Shown here: positions 43,083 to 51,256 of the stretch, piece by piece
Layout of the letters: every line of letters begins with the position of its first letter
Position numbering within the stretch: position 1 is the stretch's first letter
Assembly (NCBI GenBank): GCA_910588165.1
Contig: CAJUOR010000004.1
Coordinates: 1 to 53,503, forward strand
Length of the DNA stretch: 53,503 nucleotides
Reading direction: 5' to 3'
Origin: an uncultured Thomasclavelia sp.
GTDB lineage: Bacteria; Bacillota_I; Bacilli_A; Erysipelotrichales; Coprobacillaceae
Position numbers and translations under genes: made by a program
The notes under the pieces: generated by a model
Told to the model about the DNA's origin: nothing
What the model saw: only the letters and a program-made list of their open reading frames with translations
Database searches by the model: none

Positions 43083-44479
43083 AAATCATAGATCAAATGA
43101 AAGACGAAAAATTAGGAAGTGCTATTTTATATAACTTTACCTTAGGCTATGGCAAACCGGTCCCTATGGAATTATATAATTATGTTTTGCCTTTTATTTT
43201 CCATGAGGCTTTCAGAGCGAACGTTTTGCAGGCGACAAGCTTTAGAAATTGCATCGAATTATGTTATAAGGAAGATTACCGCTGTCTTGATGCTTTTAAA
43301 GCGGCGATTATTCAAGATGAGATGGTGACAAGTAAATCTTTGGGATTGGCTTTAGTTAATCGATGGTTAAGTTTTTCTGTTGCTGACGAGAAAATGAGCG
43401 GAACAGTGCATGAGAGTACCGTTATGATGTTGAATGAACCTTATCGCTTAGGTGAGTGGTTTAAAGAGATGAGCATTGAGGAAATCGAAGAGTGCTTAGT
43501 GATTGAAAGAGAACGCATTGTCATTTTAGAAACTAACTCGATTGGGCAAGATATGGATTTATCTAAGTATGATCGTTTAGGTGATGTTACGGTTTATCCG
43601 GAGGTAGAGGAAGGAGAAATTCCAATTTTGATTCAAGATGCAACGATTGTTGTCGTGAATAAAACGGTTTTAAATGAGGATAATTTAAAAAATGCCAGAA
43701 AATTGAAACTGATTTGCTTATTTGCGACAGGCTACAATAATATTGATTTGAATTATTGTAGAAGGCATGGTATCATGGTGGCTAATGTCAAAGGGTATTC
43801 AACACCGAGTGTGGCGCAACATACTTTCTCACTTTTATTCTATCTCTATGAAAAATTACCATTCTATGATCATTATGTAAAGTCAGGACGTTATAGTCGA
43901 GATACAAGTTTTACGCATTTTGAGAAATATTTTAATGAAATTGAGGGAAAGACATGGGGAATTGTCGGACTAGGCGATATCGGGCAACGTGTTGCGACGA
44001 TTGCCACAGCCTTTGGTGCCAATGTCATTTATTATTCAACAAGTGGCAGACATGATGATGCCCGCTATGAACGTGTTGATTTTGATACACTTTTAGAAAG
44101 AAGCGATGTGATTTCCATTCATGCCCCTTTGAATAAGGCAACTTATCATTTATTTGATCAAACCGCATTTGCGAAAATGAAAGAAACAGCTTATCTTATC
44201 AATGTAGCCAGAGGTGCGATTATTGTTGAGGAAGATTTAGCCAAAGCGCTTGTTGATGGAAAGATTGCCGGGGCAGGGTTAGATGTCTTAGAACAAGAGC
44301 CGATGGCTAAAAATAATCCATTGTTAGCTATTCGTAATTCGATGCGTTTAGTTATTACACCGCATATTGCTTGGGCGAGCGTGGAATCACGTACAAGATG
44401 TGTGGAAGAGGTATATTTAAATATAGAAAGTTTTATCGAGGGCAAAGGTAGAAATATCATTGGTCACGATTTACAATAA
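43079..44479 (+). CDS. D-2-hydroxyacid dehydrogenase fused to an N-terminal middle-component-like domain
   Basis: Residues about 165-466 form a complete D-isomer-specific 2-hydroxyacid dehydrogenase: NAD loop GIVGLGDIGQRVA, INVARGAIIVEEDL with the substrate arginine, the glutamate in LDVLEQEP and the catalytic histidine in ITPHIAWAS. The first ~150 residues are extra compared with the ~320-residue family. That region (YNFTLGYGKPVPMELYNYVL, PFIFHEAFRANVL, then a helix-turn pattern with KSLGLALVNRWLSF) resembles by eye the 'middle component' proteins of three-component ABC conflict systems (ABC-3C). That resemblance is an inference. It is coupled to the phosphoesterase gene. Substrate unknown. 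Confidence 0.8.
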   Translation: MKIIDQMKDEKLGSAILYNFTLGYGKPVPMELYNYVLPFIFHEAFRANVLQATSFRNCIELCYKEDYRCLDAFKAAIIQDEMVTSKSLGLALVNRWLSFSVADEKMSGTVHESTVMMLNEPYRLGEWFKEMSIEEIEECLVIERERIVILETNSIGQDMDLSKYDRLGDVTVYPEVEEGEIPILIQDATIVVVNKTVLNEDNLKNARKLKLICLFATGYNNIDLNYCRRHGIMVANVKGYSTPSVAQHTFSLLFYLYEKLPFYDHYVKSGRYSRDTSFTHFEKYFNEIEGKTWGIVGLGDIGQRVATIATAFGANVIYYSTSGRHDDARYERVDFDTLLERSDVISIHAPLNKATYHLFDQTAFAKMKETAYLINVARGAIIVEEDLAKALVDGKIAGAGLDVLEQEPMAKNNPLLAIRNSMRLVITPHIAWASVESRTRCVEEVYLNIESFIEGKGRNIIGHDLQ

Positions 44480-44494
44480 AGGAGAGAATAAAAT

Positions 44495-46126
44495 TTGAAA
44501 TTTGAAGATTTACAACTTGCTTCCCAAGTGTTGCAGGCAATTACAGATTTAGGCTTTACAACGCCATCTAAAATCCAAAAAGCAGCTATCAAACCGCTGC
44601 TTTCAGGTTATGATGTGATTGGTCAGGCACAGACGGGAACAGGGAAAACGTTAGCTTTCGCAAGTGTTTTGTTGACAAAACTAGCCGATGTTAAAGCGAA
44701 GCAAGTCCAAGCGTTGATTCTTTGCCCAACTAGAGAACTAGCTGTGCAAATCGGTGAAGAATTTGCCCGTTTAGGCAAATATACGAAAACAAAATGTGCG
44801 ATTGTTTACGGGGGCAGTGATATTCGCAGGCAAATCAAAGCCCTTAAAGCCGGTGCTTCAATTGTGATTGGCACACCGGGACGTGTTATGGACTTAATGC
44901 GTAAAAATGTTTTGAAATTAGATGAAGCAAAGTACGTGGTTTTAGATGAAGCCGATGAAATGTTGAATATGGGGTTTGTGGAAGATATTGAAACAATTTT
45001 TAAAGAAATACCAAGCCAACGTCAGACGATGCTTTTTTCCGCCACCGTGCCTCAAGGAATCGTTTCTATAGCGAAAAACCATATGAAATCCGATTATCAA
45101 ACGATTAAGATTCAGGAAACGTCCACAACAGCTCTAACTGTCGAAGAATATTATTTCGAAATACGCTATAAAGAAAGATATGAAGCTTTATGCCGTTTAT
45201 TAGATGGCTATGGGATTTCTAGAGCGATTATTTTCTGTAAAACTAAAAAGGGTGTTGATGAACTGACTAGCCAAATGGTGAAATCGGGTTATCATGTTGA
45301 AGGGATGCATGGCGATTTAAGTCAAGAATCACGTTTGGAAACATTAAAACGTTTTAAAGCCGGCAAACTGCCTTATTTAGTTGCAACCGATGTGGCAGCT
45401 AGAGGCATTGATGTCAAGGAAATCAGCCATGTGATTAACTATGACTTGCCACAAGATACCGAATCTTATGTGCACCGTATCGGTAGAACCGGACGAGCAA
45501 ATCATAAAGGACAGGCCTTAACATTAGTAACTAGGCAAGAAAAAGGATTCTTAAAAGAATTAGAGCGTGTTCATCACACACATATTGAGCCGTTAGAGTT
45601 GCCACGTTTAAAAGATATTGTCAAAAATCAGGTTGATACAGTTGTGCAAGAGGTTGCCGATGTGATGCAAAGTGGATTACATAAAGCGCATCTGCAACAG
45701 TTTAACGGTATGGCTTATCAAGATTTATTAAACGTTGCTTCAGCCTTGTTTTATTTACAAGCTTCAAACCATCAGGGTTATGATTACAGTGTAGACAAAA
45801 TCGGATATCAGAAACCATTTCAAACGCTTTTATTAGATTTAGGACCTAACTTTTCCCTTAATCAAGGGGCGGTTTTGAAATATTTAATTGAAGTCGGAAA
45901 ATGTAAAAAAGATGAAATCGGGAAAATCGAAATCACCAATCGTGGTCCGCAAGTTGATTTGATGAGTGAAAGAGCTTTAAAAAGTGTCATGAAATTTGTG
46001 CCGGAAACTAAATTGGCAGGAAGAAAAGTACGTTTGAAAGAGATAAAATCAGGAGGGGATAAACATGAAATACGCAATGATTGCCACATGGGTCATGGCA
46101 AGATACGCCATCGAGGAAGGAAATGA
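44495..46126 (+). CDS. DEAD-box RNA helicase with a DbpA-type RNA-binding domain
   Basis: ATP-dependent RNA helicase of 543 residues, likely in ribosome assembly or cold RNA remodelling. Motifs: Q-motif with FTTPSKIQKAAI, AQTGTGKT, PTRELAVQ, DEAD in VLDEADEMLNMG, SAT, then ATDVAARGID and HRIGRTGRA. Near the C-terminus PFQTLLLDLGPNFSLNQGAV and EIGKIEITNRGPQVDLM match the DbpA RNA-binding domain, which targets 23S rRNA helix 92 in DbpA itself. The TTG start has AAAGGAGAG upstream. The last 20 codons (basic, ending RHRGRK) overlap the next gene by 62 bases in another frame. Confidence 0.9.
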   Translation: MKFEDLQLASQVLQAITDLGFTTPSKIQKAAIKPLLSGYDVIGQAQTGTGKTLAFASVLLTKLADVKAKQVQALILCPTRELAVQIGEEFARLGKYTKTKCAIVYGGSDIRRQIKALKAGASIVIGTPGRVMDLMRKNVLKLDEAKYVVLDEADEMLNMGFVEDIETIFKEIPSQRQTMLFSATVPQGIVSIAKNHMKSDYQTIKIQETSTTALTVEEYYFEIRYKERYEALCRLLDGYGISRAIIFCKTKKGVDELTSQMVKSGYHVEGMHGDLSQESRLETLKRFKAGKLPYLVATDVAARGIDVKEISHVINYDLPQDTESYVHRIGRTGRANHKGQALTLVTRQEKGFLKELERVHHTHIEPLELPRLKDIVKNQVDTVVQEVADVMQSGLHKAHLQQFNGMAYQDLLNVASALFYLQASNHQGYDYSVDKIGYQKPFQTLLLDLGPNFSLNQGAVLKYLIEVGKCKKDEIGKIEITNRGPQVDLMSERALKSVMKFVPETKLAGRKVRLKEIKSGGDKHEIRNDCHMGHGKIRHRGRK

Positions 46127-47015
46127 GCTGCTTTTGAAAAACGGTGATGCTGCCGATGCGATTGAAACAGCTATAAAAATGGTAGAGGATTATCCTTACT
46201 ATAAATCAGTAGGGTATGGCGGTTTGCCTAATGAAAGAGGCGAAGTTGAATTAGATGGGGCTTTTATGGACGGGAAAACCTTATCTATCGGAGCGGTGGC
46301 AGGCGTTAAGCAGGTCAAAAATCCTATTTCGGTTGCTCGCTTATTAAGTCAATATCGCTTTAATAATATTCTAGTAGGTAAAGGTGCCGAGGAATACGCC
46401 TTCAATCATGGTTTTGAGCCGGTAGATATGTTGACAGATCGTGCCAAACAGCATTATGAAAAACGCTTAAAGGATATGAAAGAGAAAAATTTAAGTGCTT
46501 ATGACGGCCATGATACCGTAGGTATGGTCGCTCTTGACCAAACCGGACATATGTGTGCCGGAACTTCCACAAGCGGTTTGTTTATGAAAAGACCGGGACG
46601 TGTCGGTGATTCACCGTTTATCGGCAGTGGTTTCTATGTCGATGAAAAAGTAGGTGGCTGTGTTGCGACAGGTGTCGGAGAAGATATTATGAAAGGCTGC
46701 TTAAGCTATGAAATCGTGCAACAGATGAAACGTGGCAAAACACCGATGCAAGCGGCCAGCGATGCAGTTGAAGCGTTTAATCAAGAGTTGATTGAAAGAC
46801 GTGGGAAAGCCGGAGCAATCTCGGTTGTATGTATCAATAATCAAGGTGAATTCGGAGTTGGGACAAATGTAGATTTCTCATTTGCCGTAGCGACTGATTC
46901 CTTAGAGCCAACGGTTTATACAGCTCGTATGGAAAATGGAAAAACGGTTTATGAAAAGGCAAGTGAAGCCTTTATGGAAGCATACTATAAAAGAATAAAA
47001 GCACCGATTGAATGA
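46065..47015 (+). CDS. N4-(beta-N-acetylglucosaminyl)-L-asparaginase (Ntn hydrolase)
   Basis: Asparaginase-2 family Ntn hydrolase of 316 residues. The family self-cleaves ahead of a threonine that becomes the nucleophile; here the motif is GHDTVGMVALD. GTSTSGLFMKRPGRVGDSP and the FIGSGFYVDEKVGG block are glycosylasparaginase features, so the likely reaction is release of the sugar amine from GlcNAc-asparagine. No signal peptide is seen. AGGAGGGG before the start lies inside the helicase gene. It ends an apparent operon of four genes starting at 41685. Confidence 0.88.
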   Translation: MKYAMIATWVMARYAIEEGNELLLKNGDAADAIETAIKMVEDYPYYKSVGYGGLPNERGEVELDGAFMDGKTLSIGAVAGVKQVKNPISVARLLSQYRFNNILVGKGAEEYAFNHGFEPVDMLTDRAKQHYEKRLKDMKEKNLSAYDGHDTVGMVALDQTGHMCAGTSTSGLFMKRPGRVGDSPFIGSGFYVDEKVGGCVATGVGEDIMKGCLSYEIVQQMKRGKTPMQAASDAVEAFNQELIERRGKAGAISVVCINNQGEFGVGTNVDFSFAVATDSLEPTVYTARMENGKTVYEKASEAFMEAYYKRIKAPIE

Positions 47016-47029
47016 AGTGAAACGCTTAC

Positions 47030-47062
47030 AGACTAACTTTTTTGAAAAGTTAGTCTTTCTTG
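47030..47062 (+). terminator. Terminator after the asparaginase gene
   Basis: AGACTAACTTTT pairs with AAAAGTTAGTCT over a short TTG loop and is followed by TTCTTG. Directly downstream (47060-47079) TTGTGAAAAAAAATTCATAA is an imperfect inverted repeat. Confidence 0.7.
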
Positions 47063-47104
47063 TGAAAAAAAATTCATAAAACTAGATATTTATAGTTTTT
47101 TTGG

Positions 47105-47134
47105 TTGAAATTTAAGGGGTGAAACGTGTATAAT
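47105..47134 (+). promoter_or_regulatory. ppdK promoter
   Basis: TTGAAA (47105-47110), an 18-base spacer and a perfect TATAAT (47129-47134). Confidence 0.65.
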
Positions 47135-47166
47135 ATATGCGACAAAAAAAGAAGGAGGAAGACGAC

Positions 47167-49800
47167 ATGACAAAGTATGTCTATATGTTTAGTGAAGGTA
47201 ATAAAGACATGCGTAACTTGCTTGGCGGTAAAGGTGCAAACTTAGCTGAAATGACTCACATCGGTTTGCCTGTACCTCAAGGATTTACTGTGACTACTGA
47301 AGCTTGTACTAAATATTATGAAGATGGTAAGATGATTTCTCAGGAAATCGTTGATCAAGTTTACGAAAAATTAGCTGAACTTGAAAAAATCACTGGTAAG
47401 AAAATGGGGGATGCTACAAATCCATTATTAGTATCAGTTCGTTCTGGAGCTAGAGCTTCAATGCCTGGTATGATGGATACTGTATTAAACTTAGGTTTAA
47501 ATGATGAAGTAGCTAAAGGTTTCGCTGAAGCTACAAACAACCCTCGTTTCGTATATGATAGCTACCGTCGTTTCATTCAAATGTTCGCTGACGTTGTAAT
47601 GGGATTCCCAAAAAGCTCATTTGAAAGAATGTTCGATAAAGTTAAAGAAGAAAAAGGTGTTGAATTCGATACTGAATTAACTGCTGAAGACTTAATGGAA
47701 GTTGTTGAAATTTACAAAGGCGAATACAAAAAACACGCTGGTGTTGATTTCCCACAAGATCCAAAAGTTCAAATGTTAGAAGCTGTTAAAGCTGTATTCA
47801 GATCATGGAACAACGATCGTGCCATCACTTACAGACGTTTAAATGATATTCCAGGAAGCTGGGGTACTGCAGTAAACGTTCAAGAAATGGTTTACGGTAA
47901 CCGTGGTGAAACTTCCGGTACAGGTGTTGCTTTCACAAGAAACCCTGCTACCGGTGAAAAGAAATTATATGGTGAATACTTAATGAACGCTCAAGGTGAA
48001 GACGTTGTTGCCGGTATCCGTACACCTCAACCAATCGACACTTTGAAAGAAGTTATGCCGGAATGTTACGATGAATTCGTAAAAATCAACAAGATCTTAG
48101 AAGATCATTACAGAGATATGCAAGATATGGAATTTACTATTGAAAATGGTAAATTATTCATGTTACAAACTCGTAACGGTAAAAGAACTGCAGCTGCAGC
48201 TTTAAAAATTGCCGTAGATTTAGTTAACGAAGGTATGATTAGTAAGGAAGAAGCTTTATTAAAAGTTGAACCTAAACAATTAGACCAATTATTACACCCT
48301 AACTTTGATGCAGACAGCTTAAAGAACGCTAAAGTTGTTGCTACAGGTTTAGCTGCTTCTCCAGGTGCTGCTACCGGTCGTGTTTACTTCACTGCTGAAG
48401 ATGTTATGGCTGCTAAAGAAGCAGGAGTTAAAGATATCTTATTAGTACGTCTTGAAACTTCACCGGAAGATATCGAAGGTATGAATATCGCTCACGGTAT
48501 CTTAACAATCCGTGGTGGTATGACTAGCCATGCTGCCGTAGTTGCTCGTGGTATGGGTACTTGCTGTGTATCAGGTTGTGGAACACTAAAAATTGATGAA
48601 GAAGCAAAAGTATTAACTTTACCTAACGGTCAAGAAATCCATGAAGGTGACTATATGTCATTAGACGGAAGCACTGGTAACGTATATGCTGAAGAAATTA
48701 AAACAGTTGAACCTACAATCGAAGGTGACTTCGATACATTCATGAGTTGGGCTGATGAAGTACGTGTATTAAAAGTTCGTACAAATGCAGACACTCCTAG
48801 AGATGCATTACAAGCTCGTAAATTCGGTGCTGAAGGTATCGGTTTATGTAGAACAGAACATATGTTCTTTGAAGAAGAAAGAATCTTCAACTTCAGAAGA
48901 ATGATTACTGCTGAAGATATTGAAACAAGAAAAGAAGCATTAGAAAAAATCTTACCTTACCAAAGAGATGACTTTGAAGGATTATTCAAAGCTATGGAAG
49001 GTTATGGTGTAACTATCCGTTTCTTAGATCCACCTTTACATGAATTCTTACCTCATACAGATGAAGAAATCGCTCCATTAGCTGAAAGCTTAGGCATGAC
49101 TTTCGAAGCTTTAAAAGCTCGTGTTGAATCATTAAAAGAATTCAACCCAATGATGGGTCATAGAGGTTGCCGTTTAGCAGTTACTTATCCTGAAATTGCT
49201 GAAATGCAAACTAGAGCAGTTATTGAAGCTGCTATCAATGTTAATAAAGAAGGCTTAAATGTAGTTCCTGAAATCATGATTCCTTTAATCGGAGATATCA
49301 AAGAATTACAATTCGTTAAGAAAGTAGTTACTACAACAGCTGATAAGATTATCGCTGATGCAGGTGTTGAATTAAAATACCAAGTTGGTACAATGATTGA
49401 AATCCCAAGAGCTGCTTTAACAGCTGATAAGATTGCTGAAGAAGCTGAATTCTTCTCATTCGGTACTAATGACTTAACTCAGATGACTTACGGTTTCAGC
49501 CGTGATGATGCTGCTAAATTCTTAGCTGATTACTACGCTAAACAAGTATTTGAATCAGATCCATTTGCTAAAGTTGACCAAGAAGGTGTTGGACAATTGA
49601 TGAAACTTGCCGTTGAAAAAGGTAAAGCTACTCGTCCAAACATTAAATTAGGTATCTGTGGTGAACATGGTGGAGAAGCAAGCTCAGTTGCATTCTGCCA
49701 TAAATTAGGATTAACTTATGTATCTTGCTCACCATTCCGTGTACCTTTAGCACGTTTGGCTGCTGCTCAAGCTGTTGTTGAAGAAAAATTAGCTAAATAA
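47167..49800 (+). CDS. ppdK: Pyruvate phosphate dikinase
   Basis: Interconverts pyruvate, ATP and phosphate with phosphoenolpyruvate, AMP and pyrophosphate; in fermenters it often serves glycolysis with PPi. At 877 residues it is full-length. The ATP-grasp half opens NLLGGKGANLAEM; the phospho-histidine is in GGMTSHAAVVARGMG; the PEP-binding barrel has GIGLCRTEHMFF and the closing FGTNDLTQM and ICGEHGGE. The ATG at 47167 has AAGGAGG upstream. Codon use is far more biased than in neighbours (many AAC, TTC, GCT, GAA), a sign of very high expression. Confidence 0.97.
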   Translation: MTKYVYMFSEGNKDMRNLLGGKGANLAEMTHIGLPVPQGFTVTTEACTKYYEDGKMISQEIVDQVYEKLAELEKITGKKMGDATNPLLVSVRSGARASMPGMMDTVLNLGLNDEVAKGFAEATNNPRFVYDSYRRFIQMFADVVMGFPKSSFERMFDKVKEEKGVEFDTELTAEDLMEVVEIYKGEYKKHAGVDFPQDPKVQMLEAVKAVFRSWNNDRAITYRRLNDIPGSWGTAVNVQEMVYGNRGETSGTGVAFTRNPATGEKKLYGEYLMNAQGEDVVAGIRTPQPIDTLKEVMPECYDEFVKINKILEDHYRDMQDMEFTIENGKLFMLQTRNGKRTAAAALKIAVDLVNEGMISKEEALLKVEPKQLDQLLHPNFDADSLKNAKVVATGLAASPGAATGRVYFTAEDVMAAKEAGVKDILLVRLETSPEDIEGMNIAHGILTIRGGMTSHAAVVARGMGTCCVSGCGTLKIDEEAKVLTLPNGQEIHEGDYMSLDGSTGNVYAEEIKTVEPTIEGDFDTFMSWADEVRVLKVRTNADTPRDALQARKFGAEGIGLCRTEHMFFEEERIFNFRRMITAEDIETRKEALEKILPYQRDDFEGLFKAMEGYGVTIRFLDPPLHEFLPHTDEEIAPLAESLGMTFEALKARVESLKEFNPMMGHRGCRLAVTYPEIAEMQTRAVIEAAINVNKEGLNVVPEIMIPLIGDIKELQFVKKVVTTTADKIIADAGVELKYQVGTMIEIPRAALTADKIAEEAEFFSFGTNDLTQMTYGFSRDDAAKFLADYYAKQVFESDPFAKVDQEGVGQLMKLAVEKGKATRPNIKLGICGEHGGEASSVAFCHKLGLTYVSCSPFRVPLARLAAAQAVVEEKLAK

Positions 49801-49815
49801 TTTAATTCAATGATG

Positions 49816-49847
49816 AAACTCTCTATTTTCCAATAGAGAGTTTTTTT
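49816..49847 (+). terminator. Terminator after ppdK
   Basis: AAACTCTCTATT pairs with AATAGAGAGTTT over TTCC and is followed by T7. Confidence 0.85.
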
Positions 49848-49892
49848 GTGCTTGAAGATATGGTAGAATAGGTATATGAGGAGTGAAGTGTT

Positions 49893-50564
49893 ATGGAATT
49901 TAAACATGGAGAATTCGATTTTGCTCAAGACTATCAAAAGATTTTTGTCAATGAACAAACCTATCATCAGTTGATGTTACCTTATCGTATGGCACTAGGA
50001 GTAACGAAAGCTATTTTAGAAGGCTTAAATGAGGAAATGCGTTGTACTTATGCCCATAGTCCGATTCATTATATTCAAAGCAGAATTAAGTCGCCTGAAA
50101 GCATTATTGAAAAACTTTATCGTCGAGGCTTTGCTATATCGAGGCATGGCTTATGGCAATTACAAGATATTACAGGTTTACGAGTGATTTGCAAATATGT
50201 CAATGACATCTACTATATTCGTGAAAGACTGTTATTACAACGTGATATTGTCCTTGTCAGAGAAAGCGATTATATCAAAAATCCTAAGCTTAATGGTTAT
50301 CGCAGCTATCACTTGATTATTACCGTTCCTGTTTATAACAGTGATGGCAAAACGCTAGTGCCTGTGGAAATTCAAATCTGCACGATGGGTATGGATATGT
50401 GGGCTAGTTTAGAACATAATTTGCGTTATAAATCAGAGTATGGCGCTAATGATAAGATTGGCAAACGTCTTTTCTTATGTTCTAAGATGTTAGAGGAGGT
50501 AGATGATGAAATGCAAGAGATCTATCAACAGTTAAATGACCAATGGGGGACAATCAATCAATAA
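49893..50564 (+). CDS. relQ: Small alarmone synthetase (RelQ-type)
   Basis: Makes (p)ppGpp from GTP or GDP and ATP. Only the synthetase domain is present, 223 residues, with no hydrolase or TGS/ACT domains. Key stretches: RIKSPESIIEKLYRRG for the nucleotide-binding basic loop, LQDITGLRVICKYVNDIYYI, then LNGYRSYHLIITV and the catalytic VEIQICTMGMDMWASLEH. These match RelQ/YjbM. The start has GAGGAGTG upstream. It probably has its own promoter; ppdK's terminator precedes it. Confidence 0.9.
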   Translation: MEFKHGEFDFAQDYQKIFVNEQTYHQLMLPYRMALGVTKAILEGLNEEMRCTYAHSPIHYIQSRIKSPESIIEKLYRRGFAISRHGLWQLQDITGLRVICKYVNDIYYIRERLLLQRDIVLVRESDYIKNPKLNGYRSYHLIITVPVYNSDGKTLVPVEIQICTMGMDMWASLEHNLRYKSEYGANDKIGKRLFLCSKMLEEVDDEMQEIYQQLNDQWGTINQ

Positions 50565-50638
50565 TTACAATGGAAGTGGTTATCTTTTTAGATAATTCTA
50601 AATTTTTTTGAATTTCTTATCTAATTTTTAAAATATAG

Positions 50639-50667
50639 TTGACATGAAATGAAAAGTTGTTTATAAT
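50639..50667 (+). promoter_or_regulatory. Consensus promoter of the tandem T-box leader
   Basis: TTGACA (50639-50644) and TATAAT (50662-50667) with an ideal 17-base spacer. Both T-boxes and the downstream lipoprotein gene would be transcribed from here. Confidence 0.85.
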
Positions 50668-50675
50668 TTTCACAT

Positions 50676-50925
50676 AGAAAAGCTAAGAAGTGAATTAAAT
50701 ATTCGGAAGTTAATAGAGAGGTTCTGGTAGGTGGAAAGAACTAATGGAAGGATATGTCTCATCATGGAGCTGAATGCTGAAAATAGTAGGTGTTTCCGGG
50801 TACGCCCGTTAAAGCGTAAAGTATGGATATACTTACTGAGGCTGTTTTTGTAAAAAAGCAGTGAACAAAGGTGGTAACACGGAGCTTAAGCAATCGTCCT
50901 TTAGGAAGGTAGCTTTTTTATTTTT
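50676..50925 (+). ncRNA. T-box riboswitch, first of a tandem pair (leucine-type specifier)
   Basis: Stem I has base helix GTGA/TCAT and upper helix ATATTC/GGATAT; the loop between them carries CTC (50758-50760) followed by A, in the same position as AAC in the asnS leader, which reads leucine. AGAGAGG and GGTAGGTGGAAAG form the distal part. The T-box core is AGGTGGTAACACGG; a hairpin with CCTT/AAGG and T6 follows. The terminator looks weaker than that of the second copy. Confidence 0.85.
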
Positions 50926-50957
50926 AGTAAGTATATCATCAACTCAACCTGATAAAT

Positions 50958-51226
50958 AAAAGCGAAGAAGTGAATTAAATATCTGGAAGTTTTGTAGAGA
51001 GGCTTTGGTTGGTGCAAAAAGTCAAATGGAAAGATATGTCTCATCACAGAGCTGAATGCTGAAATAAGTAGGCATTTCCGGGTACACCCGTTAAAGTGTT
51101 ATGGTATGTACATATTCAATTATGCGTACCTGATGAGTCTGGCTTTGCGAAAAGTCAGAAAATGAAGGTGGTAACACGAAGTCGATGCGCTCTCGTCCTT
51201 TTTTGAGGATAAGAGCGCTTTTTATT
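50958..51226 (+). ncRNA. T-box riboswitch, second of a tandem pair (leucine-type specifier)
   Basis: Close copy of the first leader, with GTGA/TCAC and ATATCT/AGATAT helices and CTC (51040-51042) followed by A. The T-box core is AGGTGGTAACACGA. The terminator is strong: GCGCTCTCGTCC pairs with GGATAAGAGCGC, then T5. Both switches must be antiterminated for full expression of the oligopeptide-binding protein. Confidence 0.88.
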
Positions 51227-51256
51227 TACAGGGAGTTAATAAGGAGAGGAGAAAAA

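Noticed and set aside
47060..47079. Confident Rex operator
   Set aside because: Half sites are separated by two bases more than in a standard Rex box, and the tract is A-rich, so it is kept only as a low-interest observation.
50676..51226. Direct repeat or duplicated mobile element before the lipoprotein gene
   Set aside because: The similarity is explained by two T-box riboswitches with matching stems and T-box cores; no ends, transposase or target duplication are seen.
51185..51256. Longer N-terminus for the oligopeptide-binding protein
   Set aside because: Those codons lie in the T-box terminator, and the signal peptide and Shine-Dalgarno place the start at 51257.
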